Positions 6,300 through 15,152 are shown, counted from the first letter of the stretch. The stretch is DNA of 64,000 bases from Streptomyces gardneri (GCF_006539185.1 NZ_BJMN01000050.1:1-64000), one strand, 5' to 3'. Notes: generated from the letters alone by a model not told the origin. Numbers and translations are program-made.

Positions 6300-8237
6300 G
6301 TGACCAGCCAGGTCAGTAGCGAGGCCGGTGAGGCCCTGCTCGGGGAGCAGCGCAGCGCCCCGGCGACGGCCCACCACGGCACCGAGAAGGAAGTGCGCCG
6401 TCTCGACCGGGTGATCATCCGCTTCGCGGGCGACTCCGGTGACGGCATGCAGCTCACGGGTGACCGCTTCACCTCGGAGACGGCGTCCTTCGGGAACGAC
6501 CTCTCCACGCTGCCGAACTTCCCGGCCGAGATCCGCGCACCCGCCGGAACGCTGCCGGGCGTCTCGTCCTTCCAGCTGCACTTCGCCGACCACGACATCC
6601 TGACCCCGGGCGACGCCCCGAACGTGCTGGTCGCGATGAACCCGGCCGCGCTCAAGGCCAACATCGGCGACGTGCCGCGCGGCGGCGAGATCATCGTCAA
6701 CACCGACGAGTTCGCCAAGCGCGCCATGGCCAAGGTCGGCTACGCGACCTCGCCCCTGGAGGACGGGTCGCTGGACGCGTACCACGTGCATCCGGTGCCG
6801 CTGACGACGCTGACCATCGAGGCCCTCAAGGAGTTCGGCCTGTCCCGGAAGGAGGCCGAGCGGAGCAAGAACATGTTCGCGCTCGGGCTGCTCTCCTGGA
6901 TGTACCACCGGCCGACCGAGGGCACCGAGAAGTTCCTGCGCCAGAAGTTCGCGAAGAAGCCGCAGATCGCCGAGGCCAACGTGGCCGCCTTCCGGGCCGG
7001 CTGGAACTTCGGCGAGACCACCGAGGACTTCGCCGTCTCCTACGAGGTCGCCCCGGCGACCCGGGCCTTCCCCACCGGCACGTACCGGAACATCTCCGGG
7101 AACCTGGCCCTCTCGTACGGCCTGATCGCCGCGGGCCGCCAGGCGGACCTGCCGCTGTACCTGGGCTCGTACCCGATCACACCGGCCTCGGACATCCTGC
7201 ACGAGCTGTCCAAGCACAAGAACTTCGGCGTGCGCACCTTCCAGGCCGAGGACGAGATCGCCGGCATCGGCGCCGCGCTCGGCGCGGCCTTCGGCGGCTC
7301 ACTCGCCGTCACCACGACGTCCGGCCCCGGTGTGGCCCTCAAGTCGGAGACGATCGGCCTCGCGGTCTCCCTGGAGCTGCCGCTGCTGATCATCGACATC
7401 CAGCGCGGCGGCCCGTCCACCGGTCTGCCCACCAAGACCGAGCAGGCCGACCTCCTCCAGGCCATGTACGGCCGCAACGGCGAGGCCCCGGTGCCGATCG
7501 TGGCCCCCAGGACGCCCGGGGACTGCTTCGACGCGGCCCTGGAGGCGGCGCGGATCGCCCTGACGTACCGCACGCCCGTCTTCCTGCTCTCCGACGGCTA
7601 CCTCGCCAACGGCTCCGAGCCCTGGCGCGTCCCGGACGTCGAGGAGCTCCCCGACCTGCGGACACAGTTCGCGACCGGGCCGAACCACACGCTCGACGAC
7701 GGCACCGAGGTCTTCTGGCCGTACAAGCGCAACCCCGAGACCCTGGCCCGCCCCTGGGCCGTGCCCGGCACCCCCGGCCTCGAACACCGCATCGGCGGCA
7801 TCGAGAAGCAGGACGGCACCGGCAACATCTCGTACGACCCCGCGAACCACGAGTTCATGGTCCGCACCCGCCAGGCCAAGATCGACGGCATCGACGTCCC
7901 GGACATCGAGGTCGACGACCCGGACGGCGCGAGCACCCTGGTGCTCGGCTGGGGCTCCACCTACGGGCCGATCACCGCCGCCGTCCGCCGCCTCCGGGTC
8001 GCGGGCAAGCCGATCGCCCAGGCCCACCTGCGCCACCTCAACCCCTTCCCGAAGAACCTCGGGGAGGTGCTGAAGCGGTACGAGAAGGTCGTCGTCCCCG
8101 AGATGAACCTCGGCCAGCTCTCCACCCTCGTCCGGGCGAAGTACCTCGTCGACGCCCGCAGCCACACCCAGGTCAACGGCATGCCGTTCAAGGCCGAGCA
8201 GCTCGCGGCCGTCCTCAAGGAGGCCATCGATGCCTGA
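6300..8237 (+). CDS. korA: 2-oxoacid:ferredoxin oxidoreductase, fused gamma-alpha subunit (KorA)
   Basis: 645 residues. GTG start at 6300 is chosen because GAGGGAGGT lies 8 nt upstream. With KorB it oxidatively decarboxylates 2-oxoglutarate (or a related 2-oxoacid) to the acyl-CoA while reducing ferredoxin. The N-terminal third is the gamma/POR domain (RFAGDSGDGMQLTGDRF, LPNFPAEIRAPAGT). The rest is the alpha/pyrimidine-binding domain (YLGSYPITPASDILHEL, TTTSGPGVALKSE, DIQRGGPSTGLPTKTEQ). This gamma-alpha fusion is the usual actinobacterial form. The stop overlaps korB by 8 nt. It lies beside a second complex I gene set, which could receive electrons from reduced ferredoxin; that link is inferred. 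Confidence 0.95.
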   Translation: MTSQVSSEAGEALLGEQRSAPATAHHGTEKEVRRLDRVIIRFAGDSGDGMQLTGDRFTSETASFGNDLSTLPNFPAEIRAPAGTLPGVSSFQLHFADHDILTPGDAPNVLVAMNPAALKANIGDVPRGGEIIVNTDEFAKRAMAKVGYATSPLEDGSLDAYHVHPVPLTTLTIEALKEFGLSRKEAERSKNMFALGLLSWMYHRPTEGTEKFLRQKFAKKPQIAEANVAAFRAGWNFGETTEDFAVSYEVAPATRAFPTGTYRNISGNLALSYGLIAAGRQADLPLYLGSYPITPASDILHELSKHKNFGVRTFQAEDEIAGIGAALGAAFGGSLAVTTTSGPGVALKSETIGLAVSLELPLLIIDIQRGGPSTGLPTKTEQADLLQAMYGRNGEAPVPIVAPRTPGDCFDAALEAARIALTYRTPVFLLSDGYLANGSEPWRVPDVEELPDLRTQFATGPNHTLDDGTEVFWPYKRNPETLARPWAVPGTPGLEHRIGGIEKQDGTGNISYDPANHEFMVRTRQAKIDGIDVPDIEVDDPDGASTLVLGWGSTYGPITAAVRRLRVAGKPIAQAHLRHLNPFPKNLGEVLKRYEKVVVPEMNLGQLSTLVRAKYLVDARSHTQVNGMPFKAEQLAAVLKEAIDA

Positions 8238-9291
8238 GCCCACGGAGACGCTGCTGAGCCTGGTGCCCAAGGCCGAGGCCCAGCAGTCGATGAAGGACTT
8301 CAAGTCCGACCAGGAGGTGCGGTGGTGCCCCGGCTGCGGTGATTACGCCGTCCTCGCCGCCGTCCAGGGCTTCATGCCCGAACTCGGCCTGGCGAAGGAG
8401 AACATCGTCTTCGTCTCGGGCATCGGCTGCTCCTCCCGCTTCCCGTACTACATGAACACGTACGGGATGCACTCCATCCACGGCCGCGCCCCGGCGATCG
8501 CCACCGGCCTCGCCACCTCCCGCCGCGACCTGTCCGTCTGGGTCGTCACGGGCGACGGCGACGCGCTCTCCATCGGCGGCAACCACCTCATCCACGCGCT
8601 CCGGCGCAACGTCAACCTGAAGATCCTGCTCTTCAACAACCGGATCTACGGGCTGACCAAGGGCCAGTACTCGCCCACCTCCGAGGTCGGCAAGATCACC
8701 AAGTCGACCCCGATGGGCTCGCTCGACGCGCCCTTCAACCCGGTGTCGCTCGCGCTCGGCGCGGAGGCCTCCTTCGTGGCCCGCACGGTCGACTCCGACC
8801 GCAAGCACCTCACCGAGGTCCTGCGCCAGGCCGCCGACCACAACGGCACGGCGCTGGTCGAGATCTACCAGAACTGCAACATCTTCAACGACGGCGCCTT
8901 CGAGGTCCTCAAGGACAAGGACCAGGCGAAGGAGGCGGTCATCCGCCTGGAGCACGGGCAGCCGATCCGCTTCGGCGCCGAGCTCGACAAGGGCGTCGTC
9001 CGCGACCCGGCCACCGGCGACCTCCAGGTCGTCACGGTCACCCCGGAGAACGAGTCGCGGATCCTCGTCCACGACGCCCACTCCGCCACCCCCACCACGG
9101 CCTTCGCGCTCTCGCGGCTCGCGGACCCGGACACCCTCCACCAGACGCCCATCGGGGTGTTCAGGTCGGTGGACCGTCCGGTCTACGACACGCTGATGGC
9201 GGAGCAGCTCGACACGGCCGTGGAACAGCACGGCAAGGGCGACCTGGGCCGGCTCCTCACCGGCAACGACACGTGGACGGTGGCGGGCTGA
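8230..9291 (+). CDS. korB: 2-oxoacid:ferredoxin oxidoreductase beta subunit (KorB)
   Basis: 353 residues; the ATG sits inside the korA 3' end. It is the thiamine-diphosphate and Fe-S subunit. Visible motifs are WCPGCGDYAVL (cluster Cys pair), FVSGIGCSSR, the ThDP motif VTGDGDALSIGGNH ending at FNNRIYGLTKGQ, and a further Cys in IYQNCNIFND. Length and motifs are complete, so the KorAB enzyme should be functional. A bidirectional hairpin follows (9308-9339). Confidence 0.95.
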   Translation: MPEPTETLLSLVPKAEAQQSMKDFKSDQEVRWCPGCGDYAVLAAVQGFMPELGLAKENIVFVSGIGCSSRFPYYMNTYGMHSIHGRAPAIATGLATSRRDLSVWVVTGDGDALSIGGNHLIHALRRNVNLKILLFNNRIYGLTKGQYSPTSEVGKITKSTPMGSLDAPFNPVSLALGAEASFVARTVDSDRKHLTEVLRQAADHNGTALVEIYQNCNIFNDGAFEVLKDKDQAKEAVIRLEHGQPIRFGAELDKGVVRDPATGDLQVVTVTPENESRILVHDAHSATPTTAFALSRLADPDTLHQTPIGVFRSVDRPVYDTLMAEQLDTAVEQHGKGDLGRLLTGNDTWTVAG

Positions 9292-9307
9292 CGCGTGTGT
9301 GCGTGTG

Positions 9308-9339
9308 AGGGCCCGGTCGACACGAGTCGGCCGGGCCCT
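9308..9339. terminator. Bidirectional hairpin between korB and the convergent receptor kinase
   Basis: AGGGCCCGG (9308-9316) pairs with CCGGGCCCT (9331-9339), with TCGA/TCGG extending the stem. The 3' edge overlaps the kinase stop region at 9341, so it can serve both genes. Confidence 0.75.
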
Positions 9340-9340
9340 T

Positions 9341-11527
9341 TCACGTTCCCTTCGCCGCCGCCTCGTCGAACTTCCCGAGGAAGCGGGGCACTCCGCCCTT
9401 CACCTGCCAGAGGAAGAGGCCCAGGAGGGCGACGGGCAGGTTCCCACCCGTCCGGTTCACGTACTCCTTGACGAGCCCTTGGTACGAGCTCCGCACCAGG
9501 CTGTTCCGGACACCCGCGGCCACCGATTCGGCGTTGTTGGCGCTCGCGATACGCAGCCCCTGGAGCGCCCAGTTGGCGGCGTCGTACGCCTCCGTCGCGA
9601 ACCGTTCGACGGGGGTCCCGGCGGAGAGACCCCAGCGCTTCCGGTACGCGGCCGTGAACGCCCGCGCCGCCGGGATCCCGTCGGGATCCACGTAGCCCGT
9701 GCCGAAGTACCAGCCCTCGGCGGCCGGGCCCGCGACGGCGAGGAACTCGGGCTGGAGCACGTACTCGACGCTGCCGCAGGGGCCCCGGTAGCCCTGGTCG
9801 CGCAGGGCCCTGGCACACAGCGCGGCCCGGCGCGGCGACGCCCCCGCGAAGAACACGCCCTGCGGGTCGGTCGCGAGGGCGGCTCGTACGGCGGCGCCGA
9901 AGTCCTCGCTGTCCGCCTCCACGGGGTGCGAGGTCACCGACCCGTCCTTCTTCCCCGACGGCGGGTAGTCCTTCAGGTTCTTGACGAGCAGCCAGCTGTA
10001 CTCTCCGGCGGCCCGGTCCTCCACGACGGCAGTCCGGTAGGCCTCGTGCTCGACGAGATAGCGGAGGAAGGCGAGGGACATCATCCCCTGCTGGGTTCGG
10101 GGCTGGAAGTAGGTGGTCTTGGCGTCCTGGCCCTTGATCTGAGTGGCCGGGACGTCGGCGATGACGCTCGCCAACGACATCGCGCGGAGCGTGAGTTCGT
10201 TCGCGGCGGCGGCCGCGGTCGGCGCCGTCGTCGGCCCCAGGACGCCGATCAGTTTCGGGTCCTTGAGCAGAGCCAGTGCGGCAGCCTTGGCGCGCTCCGG
10301 CTTCCCCCCGTCGTCCTCGACCCGGAGGCGTACGTCGCATGGCCGGTCGGCGCGGGCGTTGAACTCCTCCACGGCCAGCCGGATGCCGCGCTCCTGCCCC
10401 CGCCCGTCCGACTTGGTGGGGCCGCTCAGGTCGGTGAGGACGCCGATCGTGTACGAGGCGAGGGGGCCGCCGGTGCCGCCCGTTCCCGTGCCCGTGCCGC
10501 CGCCCGGTGAGCGGGTGAGCAGCCAGGCGGTGAGACCGCCGGCGCCCGCGACGGCGGCGGTGGAGCCGGCGATCAGCAGCCGGCGCCGCGAGACGCCCGT
10601 GGGCCGGTCCTCCTGGGTGAGCAGGGTCGGGTCGGCGACGGGCAGGTCGAGGACGCGGGTGGAGCGCTGGGCGATCAGCGCGGGCAGGCCGGGTGGGAGC
10701 CAGTCGCCCGCCGGGCCGTCGGCCGCGCCCAGCGCGGCCCGCACGTCGGCGGCCGTGGGCCGGTCCGCCGGGTCCTTGGCGAGGCAGGCGGCGACCAGCG
10801 GGAGGACGCTGTCGGGGACGCCGTCGAGGTCGGGTTCCTCGTGGACGGTGCGGTAGACGACGGCGGCCACCGCACCCGTGCCGAAGGGGCGTTCGCCCGT
10901 GAGGGCGTAGGCGAGGACACAGCCGAGCGAGAACACGTCGCTGGCCGGGCCGACCTCGCCCGCCCCGGTGACGCGGGCCTGTTCCGGAGCGAGGAAGCCG
11001 GGGGTGCCGATCATCGCGTCGGTGGCGGTCAGGGCGGTGGCGCCGGCGGAGCGGGCGATGCCGAAGTCGATGAGGCGGGGCCCGTCGAGAGCGAGGAGGA
11101 CGTTGCCGGGCTTGACGTCGCGGTGCACGAGCCCGGCCTCGTGCATGTCGACGAGGGCGGAAGCGAGCCGGGCGCCCAGGGCCCGGACGGTCGGCTCGGG
11201 GAGGGCGCCGTGCAGGGCGACGGCCTCGGCGAGCGAGGGGCCGGGCACGTACTCGGTGGCGAGCCAGGGTTCGCGGGCCTCCGGGTCGGCGCCGAGGACG
11301 CGGACGACCCAGCGGCCGGTGATGCGCTCGGCGGCGCGGGCCTCGCGGCGGAACCGTTCCCGGAAGCCGGGGTCGGCGGCATGCTCGGCGCGGATGAGCT
11401 TGAGCGCGGCGAGGGTCCCGCCGGCGGAACGGGCGAGGAAGACCACGCCCATGCCGCCGGCGCCGAGCCGCCCGAGCAGCCGGTAGCCGGCGAGGGTCGA
11501 CGGGTCGGCCTTGCGGAGCGGCTGCAC
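9341..11527 (-). CDS. Receptor Ser/Thr protein kinase with extracellular LivJ-like ligand-binding domain (second of tandem pair)
   Basis: 728 residues, GTG start 3 nt after the upstream kinase stop, with GAAGG as ribosome site. The kinase domain (about 15-270) has LGAGGMGVV (P-loop), LAALKLI (catalytic Lys), HRDVKPGNVLL, IDFGIA and MIGTPGFLAPEQA, all canonical. A single TM helix (about 317-337) is preceded by SRRRLL (Ser313-Arg316), which resembles a twin-arginine signal. Residues about 355-728 form a Peripla_BP_6 amino-acid-receptor fold (IGVLTDLSGP, VLGPTTAPTAAAAANEL). The likely role is to sense a small extracellular ligand and phosphorylate cytoplasmic proteins. The ligand is unknown. Confidence 0.9.
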   Translation of the reverse strand: MQPLRKADPSTLAGYRLLGRLGAGGMGVVFLARSAGGTLAALKLIRAEHAADPGFRERFRREARAAERITGRWVVRVLGADPEAREPWLATEYVPGPSLAEAVALHGALPEPTVRALGARLASALVDMHEAGLVHRDVKPGNVLLALDGPRLIDFGIARSAGATALTATDAMIGTPGFLAPEQARVTGAGEVGPASDVFSLGCVLAYALTGERPFGTGAVAAVVYRTVHEEPDLDGVPDSVLPLVAACLAKDPADRPTAADVRAALGAADGPAGDWLPPGLPALIAQRSTRVLDLPVADPTLLTQEDRPTGVSRRRLLIAGSTAAVAGAGGLTAWLLTRSPGGGTGTGTGGTGGPLASYTIGVLTDLSGPTKSDGRGQERGIRLAVEEFNARADRPCDVRLRVEDDGGKPERAKAAALALLKDPKLIGVLGPTTAPTAAAAANELTLRAMSLASVIADVPATQIKGQDAKTTYFQPRTQQGMMSLAFLRYLVEHEAYRTAVVEDRAAGEYSWLLVKNLKDYPPSGKKDGSVTSHPVEADSEDFGAAVRAALATDPQGVFFAGASPRRAALCARALRDQGYRGPCGSVEYVLQPEFLAVAGPAAEGWYFGTGYVDPDGIPAARAFTAAYRKRWGLSAGTPVERFATEAYDAANWALQGLRIASANNAESVAAGVRNSLVRSSYQGLVKEYVNRTGGNLPVALLGLFLWQVKGGVPRFLGKFDEAAAKGT

Positions 11528-11530
11528 GGG

Positions 11531-13783
11531 TCAGGCCTTCTTGTCGTTCTTCTTGGGCTTGCTCGGCAGCAGGGGCGCGGAGCCGATCGGCTTGTACGCG
11601 CCGTTCTGCACCGCGAAGACGAAGGTGCCGCCCATCCCCAGGTCGCCGAACTCGTTGAAGTGGTAACCGCCCATCGCGCCGGTGTACTTCTGCTTGCGCA
11701 GCGCTGCCCACAGGCCCTTGCGGGCGGGCTTGCCGCCGGCCTTCGCCTGGGCCTTCAGCTGCTCGATCGTCATCGTGACGACGTCGTACGACTCGCCCGC
11801 GTAGTACGCGGGGGCCGTCCCGAACCGCTTGCGGTGGGCGGCGGTGAAGGCGGCGGCCGTCTTCTGGGTCGCGGGGTCGGCGACGGGCGCGCACACGAAC
11901 CAGCCCTCGGCGGCCGACCCGGCCTGCTTGAGGAAGTCCTGGCCGAAGACGGCCTGGCCGGTGAACCTCGGTCCGGTGAAGCCGAGTTCGGTGAGGGCTC
12001 GGGCGGCGTGGACGGCGGTTTCGGTGACGCCGCAGTGGACGTAGGCGTCGATGCCGGCGTCGATCATCTCGCCGAGCACCCGGCGGTACGCGCCGGCGTC
12101 GGCGTGGGCGGGGACGACCCGGAAGTGCGGGGGGATCCCGGCCTGCCCGAAGCCGAAGCGGACGCCGCCGGTGACCTGCCAGCTGTAGTGGTCCTCGGTC
12201 CGGTCCTCCAGGACGCCTGGGCGGCGGATCGCGGGCAGCAGGGTGGCGGCGAAGGAGAGGTGGGTGCCCGCGCTGATGTGGTTGGGGATGGCGCGCAGGA
12301 GCGTCTCGTTCCGCGTGGTGCCCGTGCGGAGGGTGAGCAGGTTGTATCCCGCCGAGACCGTGATCAGCGGGATCCCGGCCTCCTCGAAGGCGGGCATGAC
12401 GGCCTGGCCGACGGCGTCGGTGGTGGGGCCGAGGACGGCGAGGACCCCGGGGTCGGTGGTGAGGGGCTTGACGGTCTCCAGGACGCGGGTCGCGTCGCCC
12501 CGGTCGTCGACCACCTTGAGGGCGAGCGTGAAGGGCTTGTCCTTGCGGGCGTTGAACTGCTCGACGGCGAGGCGCGCGCCGCGCTCCTGGGCCTGGCCGA
12601 TCTCCTTGGCGGGCCCGGACAGGTCGGCGAGGACGCCGATCGTCCAGCTGGTGCGGGGCGGTACGGGCTTCTTGCCGCCCTTGCCGTCCGTCTCCTTGTC
12701 GTCCCCGAGCCCCGCCCAGACGGCCGCCGCGCCGCCGCCGACGGCCAGCACGGCGGCGCCCGAGGCGAGCAGCAGGAAGCCGCGTCGGCTCTTCTCCGGG
12801 GCGGCCGGGCCGGTGGTCCCGCCGGTCTCGGTGACGTCGATCTCGGGGAGGGCGAGCATCCGGGCGGAGCGTTCGGCGATGGTCCGGACGACGGGTGCGG
12901 GGAGCCATTCGGCGCCGTCGCCGGGGCGGTCCTCGACGAGCTGGACCCCGATCTCGGCCGCGGTGGGCCGTCCGGCGGGGTCCTTGGCGAGGCAGGCGCG
13001 GACGAGGTCGAGCAGTCCTTCGGGGACGCCGGTGAGGTCGGGTTCGTCGTGGACGGTCCGATACATCAGGGCGTCGACGGCGCCGGTGCCGAAGGGCGGG
13101 CGTCCGGTCGCCGCGTACGCGAGGAGGCAGCCGAGGGCGAAGACGTCGGCGGGCGGGCCGATGGCGTCGGTGCGGGCCTCGGCCTGTTCGGGGGCGAGGA
13201 AGCCGGGGGTGCCGACGACCATGTCGGTGGCGGTGAGGGCGGTCTCGCCGGTGGCGCGGGCGATGCCGAAGTCGATGAGACGGGGGCCGTCGACGGCGAG
13301 GAGGACGTTCCCGGGCTTCACGTCTCGGTGGACGAGCCCGGCCGCGTGCACGGCGGCGAGGGCGCGGGCGACGGACCAGCCGAGGAGGCGGACGCTCCGC
13401 TCGGGCAGCGGGCCGTGCGCGGCGACGGCCTCACCGAGGGAGGGGCCGGCGACGAAGGCGGTGGCCATCCACGGTTCGGGGGCGTCCGGGTCGGCGCCGG
13501 TGACGGGGACGGCCCAGGGGCTGGAGACCCGGCGGGCGGCCTCGACCTCGCGGCGGAAGCGGGCGCGGAAGTCGGGCTGGTCGGCCTGGTCGGCGTGGGT
13601 GACCTTGACGGCGGCGAGTTCGCCGGCGGCGGTGCGGCCGAGGTAGACGACGCCCATGCCGCCGGCGCCGAGGCGGCCGAGGAGCCGGTAGCCGGCGATC
13701 GCCGACGGGTCGGAGGGCAGCAGCGGCTGGAGGGCGCCGGGCTCGGGTCGTTCGGGCCGGGGCTGCGGGGTGGGAGTGCTCAC
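11531..13783 (-). CDS. Receptor Ser/Thr protein kinase with extracellular LivJ-like ligand-binding domain (first of tandem pair)
   Basis: 750 residues from a GTG at 13783 that overlaps the lipoprotein stop (GTGA). The kinase domain (about 27-285) shows LGAGGMGVVYLG, LAAVKVT, HRDVKPGNVLL, IDFGIA and VVGTPGFLAPEQA. A linker leads to SRRGFLLLASG (Ser332-Arg334), a good twin-arginine-like match directly before the TM helix (about 336-357). A Peripla_BP_6 domain fills the rest (WTIGVLADLSGPAKEIGQAQ, VLGPTTDAVGQAVMPAFEE, ESYDVVTMTIEQLKAQ). Architecture matches the next kinase but the sequences differ enough for a different ligand. Kinases joined to solute-binding domains are known in Streptomyces; substrates are not evident. 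Confidence 0.9.
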   Translation of the reverse strand: MSTPTPQPRPERPEPGALQPLLPSDPSAIAGYRLLGRLGAGGMGVVYLGRTAAGELAAVKVTHADQADQPDFRARFRREVEAARRVSSPWAVPVTGADPDAPEPWMATAFVAGPSLGEAVAAHGPLPERSVRLLGWSVARALAAVHAAGLVHRDVKPGNVLLAVDGPRLIDFGIARATGETALTATDMVVGTPGFLAPEQAEARTDAIGPPADVFALGCLLAYAATGRPPFGTGAVDALMYRTVHDEPDLTGVPEGLLDLVRACLAKDPAGRPTAAEIGVQLVEDRPGDGAEWLPAPVVRTIAERSARMLALPEIDVTETGGTTGPAAPEKSRRGFLLLASGAAVLAVGGGAAAVWAGLGDDKETDGKGGKKPVPPRTSWTIGVLADLSGPAKEIGQAQERGARLAVEQFNARKDKPFTLALKVVDDRGDATRVLETVKPLTTDPGVLAVLGPTTDAVGQAVMPAFEEAGIPLITVSAGYNLLTLRTGTTRNETLLRAIPNHISAGTHLSFAATLLPAIRRPGVLEDRTEDHYSWQVTGGVRFGFGQAGIPPHFRVVPAHADAGAYRRVLGEMIDAGIDAYVHCGVTETAVHAARALTELGFTGPRFTGQAVFGQDFLKQAGSAAEGWFVCAPVADPATQKTAAAFTAAHRKRFGTAPAYYAGESYDVVTMTIEQLKAQAKAGGKPARKGLWAALRKQKYTGAMGGYHFNEFGDLGMGGTFVFAVQNGAYKPIGSAPLLPSKPKKNDKKA

Positions 13784-14625
13784 GACTGGACCTCCAGCTC
13801 GTCCTCGGCGCGTTGCAGCATGGTGACGAGGGCCTGGACCTGCGCCTGGGCCGTGCCGGTGATGGTGTCTCCGTTCATCTCCTGGTAGCCGGGGGCGCCC
13901 TTGACGACGGTGGCGACGGTGACCTGGCCGAGCCGGGACTGGTACCAGCTGTAGGGCTGCTTCCCCTTCACCGCGTCGTTGACGTAGGAGCCGCCCTCGC
14001 GGATCGCGTCGTGGGCGGTGGCGTTGCCGCCGACGCCGAAGGGGTTGCCGAGTGACATGAGGCCGGTGATGCGCTCGCCGTCGCGGAGTTTCTGGTCGGG
14101 ACAGTTCAGCGCCTCTTCGAGGGTGGAGGCCATCTCCCAGTCGGCGGCGGACTCGGTGCGGTGCACGGTGACGGTGGCGGCGACCCGCAGGACGCCCTTG
14201 CCGCCGGTGGCGGGGATCTCGCTGTAGGCGGTGACGCTGGCCAGGACGTCGGCGGGCCGGGTGCCGGTCTCCCAGGAGCAGTTGGCGCCGAGGACGGGCC
14301 AGTAGTCCGGGTCGCTGAGGTACGGGGTGCGCTTGACGTAGCCCGGGGCCCAGGCGTCGGGCCCGGCGACGACGGCGAGGGCGAGGCGCCGGGCCTCGGC
14401 CTCGGTCTTCGGCGCGCGCTTCGGGTCCGGGGTGAAGTCGAGGGCGGTCGGGGCGGGAGCCGGGACGGTGGCCTGCGCCTTGGTGGGCGCCGGTGCCGTA
14501 CTCGTACTCCCCTTGCCCTCGGGTCCCTTCCCGTCGTCGGCTCCGCCGGCGCACCCGGTGGCGAGGAGTCCGCCCACCAGTACGGCACAGCAGGCGCGCA
14601 GCGGTCGTCGGTCCCTGTACGTCAC
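13780..14625 (-). CDS. Secreted lipoprotein, possible sensor partner of the receptor kinases
   Basis: About 281 residues from the GTG at 14625 (GGGGGGA upstream); a GTG at 14637 is an alternative. The signal peptide ends in the lipobox LLATGCAGG, then a Thr/Ala/Pro/Lys linker. The mature domain (about 75-281) has paired cysteines (GANCSWE, LNCPDQ). Its general layout recalls the extracellular PknH_C-type sensor domains of actinobacterial kinases, but this is a weak resemblance and I do not assign a family firmly. First gene of a three-gene operon with two receptor kinases (4-nt overlap with the first), so a joint signalling function is likely. Confidence 0.65.
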   Translation of the reverse strand: MTYRDRRPLRACCAVLVGGLLATGCAGGADDGKGPEGKGSTSTAPAPTKAQATVPAPAPTALDFTPDPKRAPKTEAEARRLALAVVAGPDAWAPGYVKRTPYLSDPDYWPVLGANCSWETGTRPADVLASVTAYSEIPATGGKGVLRVAATVTVHRTESAADWEMASTLEEALNCPDQKLRDGERITGLMSLGNPFGVGGNATAHDAIREGGSYVNDAVKGKQPYSWYQSRLGQVTVATVVKGAPGYQEMNGDTITGTAQAQVQALVTMLQRAEDELEVQS

Positions 14626-14710
14626 AGTTCCCCCCACGGTCCCTCACGGTTTCCCCCGAACGTGAGCAGATCGTACGGTGCGGCGCCGACAACTCGCCTG
14701 GTCTACAACA

Positions 14711-15124
14711 TCATTGGGACGAACCGGTAGCCGTCTCGCGACGCGCCTCGTCGTACCGCGCGCGGGCCTTCTCGACCTCCGCGACCCGCTGGTCGGTCCA
14801 GCGGGCGAGTTCCCGGACCTGGCGGGCGGCCTCCTCGCCCAGGGCGGTGAGGCTGTAGTCGACGCGGGGCGGGATGACGGCCTTGGCGTCGCGGTGGACG
14901 AAGCCGTCGCGCTCCAGGGTCTGGAGCGTCTGCGTGAGCATCTTCTCGCTCACGCCGCCGACCCGGCGGCGCAGCTCGCTGAAGCGGTACGAACGCTCGC
15001 GCAGCGCGATGAGGATCAGTACGGCCCAGCGACTGGTGACGTGCTCCAGGACGAGCCGGGCCGGGCACATGCCGCCGCCCACGACGTCCACCAGCAGGCT
15101 CTTCGGTTCCTTACTTACTTCCAC
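14711..15124 (-). CDS. HxlR-family transcriptional regulator (first of two in window)
   Basis: 137 residues. MarR-like winged helix of the HxlR type: CPARLVLEHVTSRWAVLILIAL, YRFSELRRRVGGVSEKMLTQTLQTLERDGFV, PPRVDYSLTALGEEA. The GTG start at 15124 lies 4 bp from a palindrome (15128-15152). It is divergent from an NmrA-like NAD(P)-binding oxidoreductase, the usual arrangement for HxlR regulators that control a redox or quinone-detoxification enzyme. The Cys at residue 20 is in the position used for redox or electrophile sensing by some family members; whether this one senses is not known. Confidence 0.9.
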   Translation of the reverse strand: MEVSKEPKSLLVDVVGGGMCPARLVLEHVTSRWAVLILIALRERSYRFSELRRRVGGVSEKMLTQTLQTLERDGFVHRDAKAVIPPRVDYSLTALGEEAARQVRELARWTDQRVAEVEKARARYDEARRETATGSSQ

Positions 15125-15127
15125 ACC

Positions 15128-15152
15128 AGTACCTTACTTCAAAGTGGGTACT
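15128..15152. promoter_or_regulatory. Candidate HxlR operator in the divergent promoter
   Basis: 25-bp imperfect palindrome with outer arms AGTACC and GGTACT and a TT/AA inner match, between the HxlR start (15124) and the oxidoreductase start (15228). CCTTACTT also recurs just outside it (near 15108-15116), so two overlapping sites are possible. Confidence 0.5.

Noticed and set aside
10841..13888. A 1015-codon open frame antisense to both receptor kinases
   Set aside because: It is Gly/Glu/Asp-rich with no domain, and follows from the GC-rich third positions of the kinases on the other strand.
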